Position numbers and translations under genes: made by a program. Shown here one piece after another: positions 37,527-50,681 of a stretch of DNA of 64,000 bases. Positions within the stretch are counted from its first letter, which is position 1, and each line of letters begins with the position of its first letter. Origin of the DNA: Paragordius varius (lineage: Eukaryota > Nematomorpha); the NCBI GenBank assembly GCA_964247055.1, contig OZ176054.1, positions 4,960,001 to 5,024,000 of the forward strand, in the 5' to 3' direction. The notes under the pieces were generated by a model that did not search any database, had not been told where the DNA came from, and worked only from the letters and a program-made list of their open reading frames with translations.

Positions 37527-37891
37527 TACATTATCAATCGTGTTTCTCTATATAAATATAGATTTTTATAACATATTTTTACAAACTCATACTTAGGGAT
37601 GAGTTTTTGACCAGTCAATATATATTAATCGATCTAATCAATTATGATGGATACAACAATCGGAAAAATATATTTTAAATAAACTATAAACAAAATTACC
37701 CAATCAAATTGCCAATCGTTACATTATTAATGATAAATAATTATAAAATTAATACATTTACATTTTTTTCACTTATATTTAAATATAAAGCATTACTAAC
37801 GGTACCAAGTACGAGTATATAATTAATTGAAAGAAGGATTTTTAAATCAGGGAGCGCATTTTACAGTAAAACCAGTTCAACCCACGGTTTA
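37527..37891. repeat. Insertion of about 365 bp in intron 1 of gene B
   Basis: Genes A and C have a short intron 1 in which AACTGTA runs straight into GTTAAAAAGAG. In gene B these are separated by about 365 bp of AT-rich unique sequence. The exon 2 acceptor (GTACAG) is kept. No terminal repeats are clear. Confidence 0.6.
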
Positions 37892-38307
37892 AGCGCTTAG
37901 TTAAAAAGAGTCATTTTAAAATACATTCCATAATTAAATATGACAAATTTAATTTAGTAAGGAGAAATTACATTATAATCTGAATGAACATGCAATATCA
38001 CTGTTGAAAATATAGCACCAAGAAGGCTCGCCGATAGAAAAGTTATAATCATAATGTTCAGCTTGTAAAAAATAATTTTATTATACAAAAAAAATTGTTA
38101 AAATAAAATAAAAAATTGATTAGACTTTATATAAGTTATAATTATTATTGTTATCGATTAAACATATATTTATTTACAAAACTGATGCAATAAAAATGGG
38201 CTGCTACGATATAACCTTTATAATTTGAAACATATACGCATTTACGCCAGTTTTTCTTGAAATTTAAAAATATATTATCAAAATTATATTTAGCTAATTT
38301 AATTTCT

Positions 38308-41300
38308 AACATCACTACCCCCTCCTAACGAAAGCGGGCAGGTTTCTGACGACTTCTTGTCGGGTACCGTCGTTCCTGTGTTTTAGCGGGGGAGTAGGTT
38401 GTCGCAGATTCCTGGGTATTATCATTATTTGGACTTTCGGCTGTCGGAGTAATTGGCTCGATTTCGTCCCTTGAATTGATCGTGTTTGCTTGCGTTTCAG
38501 CCCTTGTTCCATCATTCGTGGCAGTGGTTACATCCTTCTCACTTGTGTTGCTTGCAGTGGTAGGTTGTGGTTGTGGCTGGTGTACTATTTGGTCAGCGTG
38601 TTTCCTCACAACTTTGTCTCAATCCTTGTCCCACACCTTGTATGGAAGCAGCCCTGTACGGTCCGTAATCTCTCCGGCGCGCCACCCTGGACTTGACTCA
38701 TTTTTAATCATTATCTGATCATTAATGGCAAACTGCCGTCGGGGGGCTGGTGCATTTAGCAATCTCGCCCTACTATTTAACCAGGTTAAGGGGGTATGGG
38801 GAGTACGCTTGAACATTAACTGGGCCGGGGTTTCTTTCGTTGTTGAGTGTATAGAATTTCTATACGCCCATAGGCTAGTGTTAAATGCTTCGTGGGTGGA
38901 TATCGCATTATTTTTTTATTCTTTTGTATTTATTTTTTATTGTACCTACTAACCTTTCTACCATCCCATTACTCTTAGGATGGTAGGGGTTAACCTTAAT
39001 ATGTTTCACCCCTAACGTACTTAAGGTTGACGTAAAGTACTCATTACTGAAATACGAAGCGTTATCGCTAACGATCTCTCTTGCAAAGCCAAACCTTGCA
39101 AACGTTTTTTCTACTTTGTGGATTATATTCGCTGCGGTTACCTTTTTCAAAATAAATCCTTCTGCCCATTTCGAGGCACTACCAATTATCAACAACCAAT
39201 AAAACCCGTCTACCGGTCCGGCTATATCAATATGCAAACGCTCCCACACTGCAACATTATGATCCCACTGATACGTGGAATTCTGAGTAACATTCGGCCT
39301 ACTACGCTGGCACGATTCGCATTGACTACTGGCTTTTACCAGGTCATTTTCTAATTCTGGCCAATAACACGTAAATCATGACAGCTGTGTAGGTAACTCA
39401 CCACCTCTTTTTGGAGGGCCTTCGGAATTACAATCCGATCATTTAAACTTAATAAGCCATATTGATATGCCAACTCGTCTTTACGGTTTACAAACTTTAC
39501 TGATTCTGGAGAACTCCAGTCATGGTTGTTTAACGCTTTAATTACTTTTTGTAATAATGGATCTATTGCGGTTTCTTTTCGAATTTCATTTCTGCTTAAC
39601 CGCACGTTATGACAATTCAAAAATCTCAAATATCTGGTAACCGCATAATCTTCATCATAGGCAACGATCTCGTCAATCGGCCATCTCGATAAATAATCAG
39701 CTCTATTTTGAGCCCCTTTTTGATGACTTATTTCAAAGTCGTATTCATTTATCATATTAATCCACCTTAGTATTTTAGCATTATGTATCTCTTTTAAATT
39801 TCGATCTCTATTTATTAACTTTACTAAGGGTAAATGGTCAGTTAATATTGTAAATTTTCTACCATATATGAAGCTATGAAACTTTCGTAACGCAAATAAT
39901 ATTGCTTTTAATTCCTTCTCTATAGTGGAATAATTCCTTTCAGCGTTGATACACTTTTGTGAGGCATACGCTATCGGTATCCTTTCACTATTAACTTCAT
40001 GACTTAAAATACATCCGAATCCTAAATCTGCATCAGTTTCTATTATCAATTTCCTATTCGGATTATATGGTGTTAAAAACACTTTTTCGCTTAACAAATT
40101 CTTAGCTGCTAACCAGCTTTTCTCATGTTTCTCGGTCCAACACACTCGTATTTTTACTAGTAAATTCATGTAAGGGACCGACTATCATTTGTAATTTTGG
40201 TATAAAGCGTTCATGAAACGTCAAAAAACCTAAAAAATTACGTAATGACTGTTTATCTACCGGCCTCTTTAGTTTCTTAATTGTTTTGCTTTCACATGGG
40301 CTTATACCCTTTTCGATATTACAAACCCTAAATAGTTTACTGATTCTGCGCCTATCATTATTTTATCTTGTCTTAATTTAAATCCGGCCTTATCAAGACG
40401 ACTTAATACGTTGTTTAAATTGTTAATGTGCTCATTTTCCGTCCTACCAGTCACTAGGACGTCATCTAAATAAACGCAAGCTCCCGGAGTTTCAGCCACA
40501 CTTGTTCCATCACTCTTTGGAAGATGATAGGTGCCGGGCCAGTCCAAACGGCATGCGTTTGTATCTAAAAAAACCTTTATGTGTTGATATTATTAACAAT
40601 TCCTGACACTCCTCTGCCATTGGCATTTGGAGGTAAGCATCTTTTAAATCAATTTTTGGGAATGTGATACCTTCACCTATTTTCGACACCAACTCATCAA
40701 ACGTATGGGAGTCATTTTGCAACCATTTATTAATCGTTACCCGAAAATCACTACATATTCTTAATTCGCCATTCGGTTTAAGTACATTAACCGTAGGCGT
40801 GGCCCATGTCCCAGGGTTAATGTTAGGATCAACCGGTTCTAAGATGCCTAACTTTTCTAGCATCAGCTCTTTCTCCACCTTTCTTAATGGAAAAGGCACC
40901 CTGCGACATGGCCATACTTTCCGTATCGCATTCGCTGCAATGCGAATTTTTACAGGGTCCTTATAACACCCTAACTTATTTTCGAATAAGTTTCAAATCT
41001 CATTCAATTTAAGATAATTAACTTTAACCTGTGGCATCTCAATCTGTAATTTCGCCATCCAGTCCAGTCCACAGATCAGCGGAGCCATCCCCATCGTTTT
41101 GCTTAGAACAGATATGTCCCCGACCATTTGTTTACCATTTACCTGGACCTTAACACTTGCTGGTCCCCATCATTGGCACTGTGGTATTATGGTACGATTT
41201 TACTGGGGGTGTCGGACTCAGCTTGGGTTTACCGATTTGCTCCCACGGTGCTATGTTTATTACGCTAATATCCGAACGGGTATCGTAGATAAAGCCTTTT

Positions 41301-41690
41301 AACCCGTTTCTTACTAGTGTTATCAGTAAGGGAGTTAGCGCATTACGACCTACGTTGACTTCCTTCAATAATTGACTATCGAAGTTGGGTCTTTGTCTTT
41401 TGGCCACACACATCCTAGCAAAATGGTTCAGCTTTCCGCATTTGTTGCAGGATCGTCTCCAGGCTGGACACTTGTTGGGTGGGTGTGTGAAACCGCAATG
41501 TTTGCATGTAATAGATGATTTTATTATTGTTTGTCGGTAGGGTTTATTATGTTGTAACCGATTGATATTATTGCTGTTGCTAAGTCGTCAATTGCTATTA
41601 TTATTGATTTTTGAGCTGTGATATTCATTGGTTCGTCTGCCATACTCGTTTTGGTCACTACTGATAACTGGGGACGACAAAGTAAAGGTA
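38308..41690 (-). mobile_element. Ty3/Gypsy LTR-retrotransposon fossil (mag / K02A2.6-like), no LTRs seen
   Basis: Parts in order on the minus strand: end of gag with two CCHC zinc knuckles (41,400-41,520), protease region (about 41,150-41,400), reverse transcriptase with a YLDD box (about 40,300-40,900), RNase H (about 39,700-40,150), and integrase with a C-terminal tail rich in Thr/Asn/Arg (about 38,320-39,250). The knuckle spacing and tail fit the mag/K02A2.6-like lineage. It is broken, with roughly half a dozen interruptions, and lacks the start of gag. No LTR pair is visible; a purine-rich tract (AGGAGGGGG on the coding strand) lies at its 3' edge, directly against host sequence homologous to the upstream flank of gene A. 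Age appears moderate. It fills the boundary between duplication units B and C. Confidence 0.85.
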
Positions 41691-41699
41691 ATGGTAAAT

Positions 41700-42011
41700 T
41701 TATTATATGTTGTATGAATGTTGGTTAATATAATGATCTATCTATATATATATATATATATATATATCTAAGATAATTAGGTCTAATGTATTCACATATA
41801 TCAAGGTGAGATGTTAGCTTATATACAATTATCTCAAGGTATAATAATAATGTTCACAAGTGGTGGTGAGATAATAATATAAAAATAGTACACAGATAAG
41901 TTAATAGGTGAATATAATAATATATAACGAATGTTGTTTGTGCGGTTAATCTAATCGTGTAATAAAAGATTCATTCAAAATAGCCTGTCAGTTACCACTC
42001 TAACAGTGTAC
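41700..42011. other. AT-rich spacer between Gypsy fossil and unit C
   Basis: Contains a TA run and no coding sequence. I looked here for a terminal repeat of the Gypsy fossil and did not see one matching the other side. Confidence 0.5.
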
Positions 42012-44122
42012 TAACAAACATAATATATAAACCACAAGATAGACTCAAGATTTGATCTATTCAAATTGTGCATTATCCTGGTGTAAGGCACATCGCAGGA
42101 TATCTCCGTTTTGTTACGTCAACTTTGTTCTGTTGGTTGATTTTTCATATCGCTTGAGCTTTTATTGTGACGGTTTCACATAAGATAAAATCCCGGCCTT
42201 GTCTCCCACATGCCCTCGCCTTCTGATCATAACTTTAAATCATTAGTCGTTCGTTGGGAAGAACTTAGTACGAGAAAGTAGAGGATTGTGCAATATTTCT
42301 TGGCAGATTGGTAAAATGATTCGTTTTTTGATAACCCATAGACACGTGCTATATGCATGTTAATGATAAACTAGTTTTAATATATTTATATCTGCTTTTA
42401 AGCGTGCCTATCGGCCCTCCTACAGCTTATTCTTGGGATGCTAGCCCATAGATTTTGCGTATTTGAGCTTACTCAAAGGCGATAAGAATTTTTTATCACC
42501 GTTTTCAGAAGCCTACGTCGTTGAATAGGATTTCACAGTCGCTTTTCGATTTCAAATTTTCTTTCACACAAATTGTGTGGACCCATTTACCGAGTTTCGT
42601 CTTTCCCAACGCTCGTGCCTACTGATGTTTTTGTTATACATATAATACCTCTGCGGATTGCTATGGAGTTTTAATGAGTCTCATCTAATAACTCTTACAT
42701 TTTATTGTCTTCGTTGTTGTGTGGTCTACTATGCACCCACTCTCTTTACAATCAGAGCTTTTAAGTTTTCAAAACCATAAATCACATGCTTTAATCGATG
42801 AACTTTCAATATGTTTACCAGCCAAACGAGAATTTTTAACGGCCTTTCTCCACTGATAAATTGAATACTAAAATTATGTGCATGCCCCAAATGTTCTTTT
42901 TCAGGCACAAAATGCAATATGTTTACCGAATGATAAAAAAAATACGATAGTTGATGGACTCAGCTTTTGTGTGCTTGTCGTTTTATAGGTGATCAAAATG
43001 GCGTCTGTGTCAAATAAATCGACTGTTTTTGCAAGTCTTTTCTTTTATTAGGCAATGAATTAAATTGATTTTTTATTTAAACTGGGTGCGTTTATAGCTA
43101 TTGAATAAAATAATTGATAATATCGCTATTATTTTAAGAGTGTACAGTAGCATATTCTGTTGTTAAATTATTTTTAATGATGTACCATCTATATACTAAA
43201 ATTTTCGATATATTCCGAATTTTTGCAGTATATTTTACTCTTAGTATCTCTAGTTTGTTTTTTATATATTATAGAGCGATAAACTCCTACTTGTTCAAAC
43301 ATTTATACATGGTGTTGTATTTTACAGGGGCTGGGGCCACGCCCAGCGAATTATTATAAAACGTGCCTCTAAGCCAATTTTAATTTCCTTAATGGTAGCA
43401 AATCGTAAATGGATATTTACTAATGCTTGGAAAAAATTGCTGAAACAATTAACGGTATATAACAATGCATATATTTAGTATGTTGATATTTTATCATTAC
43501 ACGCCATGTATAAATTGTTTAATTTAGCCATGCTAAATTATTTTATATTTTTTTTTTCAAATAACATTCCTACTAATTTCACAAAATAATTTTAATTTTA
43601 TTTATTTTAACTTTGCTGTGAGTTTTTTATAAACACTTAAATTATATTTTAAACATAACATCCCAAAACACTTTGTTAAAGTCGGTAAGAAAAAATGAAA
43701 ATGTTAAAAGAGATTATATAACTGCAAATCAAACTTATTATGGAATGCCACATTATTTTTGAATACTCTCTCTACCGGTGTGGTTTAAAATGGTGTCTAT
43801 GTTCATTTATTTCGTTTAAGTGCGGCCTTCCAAACATTTTTACGGTTTACGAGAAATGGAAATATCAAATTAATCCAAATTTATATTTTAAGCAAAATAA
43901 CTAGTAAAATTATATAATTATAATATTTACTTTGAGATAATATGTTTTATTAATTTATTCAGAATTATGTATATTTCTTTTATCACAATGTACGCAAAGT
44001 TTAAATTTTAAGCCGTTGAAAACTATATTTACCACTTATTACTCTTGAATTGGATTTCATAAAGTGATATGAGTTTTAGGGGAAAATTTTTTATTCCTTA
44101 TTATAACCGTAAAGATCAAAAT
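42012..44122. repeat. 3' flank of unit C, homologous to 25,108-27,468
   Basis: Contains the relative of the decayed frame at 25,662-26,006, and the segment at 43,750-43,860 which matches 27,120-27,240. In unit B that segment could be an exon (acceptor TTCTTGTAG, then RKNLFEGCSLNEIM to a stop). In unit C it is two bases shorter and out of frame, so it is not counted as coding. Confidence 0.6.
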
Positions 44123-45062
44123 TTAATTTTTTATTGAAAAAGAGAGAGAGAGAGAAAGTTCTTGTTTTTTAAAAATGTATAAATCCAAATTTCCGAATTT
44201 TGCCAAGGCATAAACAAAAATTATTACAAGATATATAATGGTCGTTAATTTAGTTACAATATCATGATTGAGAAATAATAGGATATATGTTATATGCCAG
44301 CCGGTGTTTTGATCTAGAAATGCGGAATGCGAAGCAATTTGTGTTGGACACACCTCTTCAGTAATTAAGATTTAATTAATAATCAGTTAATTTTTTAGGT
44401 TGCCAAATTCACGAAAGAAAAGCTTCTGAGAATAAAAATTTATATTTATCAAATGTTATCTTTGAGATTGAAATGAAGTGTATACAGATAAAATAAATTA
44501 TTTTTTGTCGGAAACTCTATAATTTATTGAAGACTTTCCATTTGATGAGATGCTGTTTTGCGTATGTTTTATTAGTATGAAATTATAAATCACACATTTT
44601 AAATTATACCCCAAGATATAAAGAATAAAAAAGCCATAAATTTAATTAATTAAGCAAATTTAGGTTTTAAACTGATGCAACTCCCATTTTTGTTATTGTC
44701 TTTATCTTCCAATGAATTACCGTAAAAGACCAGAAGATTGTTCAACTTGACGTATTTTTCAAATTGAGGATATATAACATGTAATTCATACGAATTTTTT
44801 TCCATGATTCCTTCCAAAGTCAAATTATAAATTCTTTCAGGAGCCGAAATCTATATAAGTAATAAAAATTATTTATTTATTCTGTTTTTCAGTGATGTCC
44901 TCATTCCGCAGCCGCATGCGGCCCATTCAAATTTGGAAAATTCCCAAATACATTGTTCGCAAAAATATTACTTTTCGTGACATAAATATACAAAAATTAT
45001 TTTTAAATTAATTTTGGCAACAAACTAGCAAAAATTGATGAAATAAATTATTTTTCTCACGC

Positions 45063-45102
<40 letters not shown>

Positions 45103-46233
45103 TGTTATCTATCTAATAAAATCTTAATTAATGCCCGTGGGATTTTCAAAATGCCGCATGGGAAGGCAATTTTATGCAACCCTATTCCATTTACTAGAAC
45201 ATTTCATAATCTCGAAAAGGTGACAAATTATGTTGAAAAATAGGACTTACATTATGCTTCTCATATTCTATATTGGCTCGATCAACGAATATCAATTGGG
45301 CTTGAGTGAATAGCAAGGTAATCTCTATAGTTTTGCAATCCAAAATCTTGAATTCAGCATCGTTTTCGGAGTGATTTGAAACGACTAAAACATATAAATG
45401 TTAACATATACATAAGAGATGTAATTGTAATAACAAAAAATGTTTTCTTACTGAAAGAACCAATTAGCTGCGAAGAGCCATATTTCACTGTCACATTATT
45501 TGTTATTGTATTTAGGGTTAAGAAAGTAATATAACTTTCATTTGTCTAATATTATAAATATTATATATATATATCTATATATTGTAATCGGTCATATAGC
45601 ACATATATCATTTTTCAGTCAGCAAGATTTTTCGACCAAACGCAACATTTTCTATCCAAAAGGATTCCGTTTGCTTGTAAAAATGTTGCGTTAATGTTGC
45701 TTTTTACTGAAAATTAGGATATTATAAAAATTTATCACTCCAATTTTTGAATATGCTCTATTATCTATAATTGGAAAAAATGTTTTTTTCGAAGGTGTGG
45801 TTGTTTATAAATTAATATACGTAAACTCCTCATAATTGAAATAAAAAAAATAATCTCAAAAAAATCATATTTTTTCAAATGTTTAAACAAATATAGGCAT
45901 TCATTACTACTTTATTACCATTGTTTTTTTAAAATTGGGGTGTTATGTCAGGAGCTACCTTAATTTGTTACAAAAAGAAGTTTTATTTTGGCAAAATAAT
46001 TTGCAAAATATTGAATAAAAAAAGGTTTTAATTTTTAATAGTTACGTAATTTATACGGTTTAAATAGCTTAAAATCTATTAAAACAAACACATGAATCCA
46101 AAATCAATTGTCAAATGAAAATGTATTTTAAGTTAATAATATATATTTTAACCATAATTTTTTTATAGTATTAATTAATAAATCCAGAAAAATTATGACA
46201 AAAAGTTGATGAGGTTTTTTTTCCTTTTAAATT

Positions 46234-46270
46234 GAACCGGAACAAAAAACGGTACCGGTTCCAATCCCTG
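46234..46270. mobile_element. Right-end remnant of the GGAACCGG MITE in gene C
   Basis: GAACCGGAAC through CGGTTCCAATCCCTG followed by GTTAAAAT is the orthologue of the right end of the element at 29,546-30,124. The insertion therefore predates the split of units B and C; the rest was deleted in C. Confidence 0.65.
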
Positions 46271-49200
46271 GTTAAAATGAATACAATACTTGTTTCTTAA
46301 TGTTGTTGTAATTGAATCTATTATTGATTTCCACATGGTAGGTGGTATTACATGATGGCCAAAACAAAAAAATTTGAGAGACATCTGAATCGTTAGGTCT
46401 ACTTGTGAAGCGCATTCTCTGCAGTTGCTTGTTAAAATTTATCCTACTGCAAACATCTTAATATTAAAATATAAAGGCACCATACCTTTGACATCATCTT
46501 CGAAATATAACATATTAAAATTATGCCTGCTACTACATTTATTTGGCTGTTCATTAGGAGCGTATATACCCCTACATTTGGGGAATATTTTCGGGCTAAA
46601 TCTGTTAAAGCGATGCTAGAAACGCTTTCGTGTTCAGTAATGTTAAATTTGTCTACTGATACTTTAGTTTTATTTGAGTAGTTAAATGAATTGTCTTTAT
46701 TCAAACGTATAATTATTGTGAATGCGCGTATTCCCAAATCATACACCACATACAAAATACCATTCAAATCAGATTTCCTTATTTCAATTTCTTTGATCTA
46801 ACAAAATAGAAATTCAATATTTATAGCTTTTATTGTTACTGTATACGGCGCTTAAACTTATGATATATATATAAATATATGTTAATCTTACATTTGTCCA
46901 TGTCTTTGTATGATTTTGTGTTACATATTTCACTTGAATATTAGTATCTGGAATCATTTGCCAAGAAATATTTACACCTTGACACTGGTTATTTTCAGTT
47001 ATTTCTTTCATCTTAAGCATATTATTTTGATAGGCATGGAAGGTTCCTTTAGATATACAAATTTAAATTAAATTCCCCCTTTAACCCTTTGATTCCACTC
47101 TTTAACTTTTAACATTTTAAATTCCCCCTTTTTAACACTTCTAATACACCTGTCAACAAATTCTGATAAAATATTATTTTTACATTAGTTTACCATTTTA
47201 TGTGTTTTTCTAGATTACAAATACTAAATTAACTTTTTTAAATATAGCGTATCATGATGTATGCACTTTTACAATTTTTAATATACCATTTACATTTTGA
47301 ATTCACCCTAAAAATAAATTATATGTTTTGGGGCTTATACTCATTATTAATATATAATATATCTTTATGGCATAGATTATTATTTTAATAATATTCTAAT
47401 TTTGAACAAAATATCATTTTCTAAAAATAAAAAATATAGGTAATTTTTAATCCTGAAAAACATAATTCATTTTAGGGGGAATTCGAATCGTTCGAGGGTG
47501 ATTTTGATTTGTTCGAGGGTGAATTTGAATTGTTCAATGGTCAATTTGAATGTAAATAATATATGGCCCGCTAGTATATATATCATATTAGTTTGTGTTA
47601 AAAGCTCTTACAATGACCCAAAAAATAATTGAAAGAAAAATTAATTATCGGTTAATTATATTTATTTATACTATAGAATAAAAATAATAATTTGTGAATT
47701 GCGAAAAAAGTGAACGTTCTTACAGCAAAAAAGGGTGAGCGAATATTAAGCTATTATTTGGTACTGTAAATTCCAGGCATTTAAAATACCTATTTTACAT
47801 AATTAAACTATTTAAAATGGAAGAGATTAAAGTTAATAAATCATGCCTATATTTTTCTTCAAATAAAATCAAAAGACAAATACATTTCTTTATTTTTAGT
47901 AGGGTGTATTTAAATGTTTCAAGGTGAATGCAAAATTGGATTGTTTAATGTGAATTTTAAGGGATTAAATTCAAAATTTTAAAATAAGCGTTTAAAATTC
48001 GAACGTTAAAAAATTTGTTCCGAATCGATATAAATTTAGCTAATCAACAATTTTATAAGTAATACCTAATCTATTTTTTTTCGAAAAAATTCCAGCTTGT
48101 TCGATCCCCACATCATACACTGTGTTCATTTGTAAATCAATAAAGGCTACGTTTCCTTGCCACTACATGTCAATATAATTAATCATATTATGGCATAAAT
48201 TATCAGTACTTATCGCAAACATTTAGCTAAATAAATTTTTTTTATGAAAGCAAATTACTTGATACCAAATAAATAACTATGAAAAGAAAGACAATATTTT
48301 CATAAGTATATATAAACTTCAGCCGTGGGCTTAAAAAGTCTCATATATATTTGGACCCGTCTAAAATGGCCAATTCACTTAACCTAAAAATGATTAAATA
48401 ATGCCGGTATTTCCGGATAAAATATAATTGCCAAATTTCCCGAATAAAATATTATTAAAAATAGACATTTTGCTTGAAAATTTAATTTATAGAAAAATTT
48501 TGGTAAAGGGACTTATTTTAAAACATGGTGAAAACGGTATCAAAAAACTATAAAATGATATATAAACGCTTTTTTGATAGAGCAAAACATTTTAATACCT
48601 CAAAATTAAAATCTTAAGCAATAACGCTCAAACCCAGGTTCGTTTGATTTGGTTAAATTTTTATGTAAAAACAATTAATATATAACATAAATTTTAAGAC
48701 GAAAGAATATAAAGTTTTGAAGGAATAAATGTTCAGCAACAGCGAGTTATATATAACGAGTGTTTTTATAAGATTTTAAGGTGTTTTTATACCGTTTTCA
48801 TCATGCCTCAAATAGTATGGAATACATTTCATCAAAATTTTGGTAAAAATTTAATTTTTAAACATAGTATGCATTTTACAAAAAATATATTTTTTGATGC
48901 TATAATTTTGCATTTAATCGCCTCTTGGCATTTTTGTGTTTATTTTAAGATAAGACCCATTTAAGAAGGCCAGAAAAATTTGGGACATTTGGAGTCCACA
49001 TCTAATATCTCATATGGCTCGTAAGGCTAAAATTCAACAGTTAGTAATCCTAATACATTTATCTTTAGAAATATATATAATTTATGAGGATATTTATTAG
49101 ATATGTTATGTTTTTCAATATTTTTCTGGAGTTAAAGTTTTGCATAACCAAGGTTGAAGAATATTTACTATGCGGGATTTATCTGAAAGTATCATATAAT

Positions 49201-50681
49201 TTATATGTCCTACAATAGAAATATGCCTGAATTTAGATTTTTGACAGATTGCATTTTAATTTTAAATACTAGGAAAATATTACTTTAGTCTAACAGATTA
49301 TGGTCATTTGGTGCTATTTTTGGAGGTGTCAGCAAGTTTAAACAAAATATAGAGATGGTTTTTACCAAATACAAAAAAAACGCTACATAGGCACACATTA
49401 TGTCAAATTTTTGGATTAAAAAAAATATTTATAATGTTAATTAATTAAAAACAAAACAAGTGGATTTTATTAGAATTTTTATGCATGCTAACATTTATAT
49501 TCGTAATTTTTTGCTAAGCAGCGATCCTGTCATTAAAATTAAAGTAAAAACCAAGGTTTTTTTGGTGAAAATTTCAAATATGTTTTAAATTAAGTTGAGA
49601 ATTGGTTTTACTAAAAACTTAAATCGCATTCTAGAAATTTGCGACATTTTAAGGAACTAGGATTTTCATCGAAATTTCTATCCGTTAAATATAATAAAAT
49701 TATAGAATCTGTTGCAAGACCCTTGAGTTTTCAATTCAAAAAATTTGCAAAAATGCCAATTATTTATTTTCGATGCTCACTATCAAATTAGATAGGAAAC
49801 TCATGTGTTTAATATTCAGGCTGTTTAATACAACTTTGGTGGGGAAAGTTGAGGTTTTTCGAAACTTTAGATAAGTGCTCGATTTTACGAATTAGCTTTC
49901 AAAAATTGCTTAACACTTCTTGACCTTTTCGAGTACGTTTTAGGGCCAAAATATTTTTAAAATATTTATAGCATTGGGCCAAATTTAAAAATATGCTTTA
50001 GGCACATGAGACAAAAAATTTTTTTAATTAAAATTGTAAAAGTTTTTAGACTTTTTCGCCGCCATTTTTTTCTTTAATTTATAGATCATGAATACTTTGA
50101 CTCCCAATTTAGTTCCATTTTTTTGCATGAAGCCAAATGTGATACCCAATGATTCCCAAATACATTTTTAACTCCTTTGCTATTATAATATACTTAAAGC
50201 AATGTGCCGTTTTCCTTAACCATTTCTAAACACGCTTTCTTAAGCCTTATACATTTTTGAATAACGTTAAGATCAAAAGATAAAAAATCACCTCGTAAAC
50301 TGAAGTGTCGTATGTTGCTCCGTATTCTAGTTTCATGCTTTTAACAGTTAAATTAGGTTTGGTGTAGGAAGGTTCCGCGTTCAAAATAATTAGGGCTCGA
50401 TCATTTAGTAATTTGAAAGTTTGAAACATGGTATTTTCTGCTCACATAAACAGATATTTAAATGGTAAAATTTTTTTAAAACATATTCTTTATACTATAC
50501 AACCCAAATTTAGGCTATAATTTAATAGTTTACCATATATTCGTTCAAATGTTTGAACGATTTTTTTATCTATATCAGCAATTTGGACCTGAATTCTGAA
50601 TGTACCAGCATATGGAAATCGAAATGTCACATTATCTGAATATATCTATGTAAAATATCCAATAATATATATATATATATA

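Larger units (their letters stand above)
27469..38052 (-). pseudogene. Array gene copy B: diverged paralogue with lost start and two lost splice signals
   Basis: Exons match copy A one for one: 37972-38052, 37493-37523, 37270-37451, 36951-37056, 36259-36323, 36098-36181, 35823-35916, 35516-35649, 35091-35202, 34851-34999, 32737-32833, 31531-31685, 30305-30658 (as in A), 30144-30272, 28726-28819, 28531-28664, 28041-28218, 27469-27725. All exon frames stay open despite many amino-acid changes, which suggests long-lasting constraint. Three signals are damaged. The first ATG of A reads ATT, leaving an in-frame Met eight codons later, still before the signal-peptide core. The GT donor after exon 13 reads AT, so translation would run into TAA at 30293-30295. 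The AG acceptor before exon 16 (about 28,665) is lost with a 3-base deletion. Either it is a young pseudogene, or it makes a shorter form ending in KKFAIG with no membrane anchor. A Helitron, a minisatellite element and a hAT-like element lie in its introns. Confidence 0.7.

Noticed and set aside
38300-42011. LTRs for the Gypsy fossil
   Set aside because: No repeat pair was visible on the two sides; the 3' side is directly host sequence homologous to the gene A flank.
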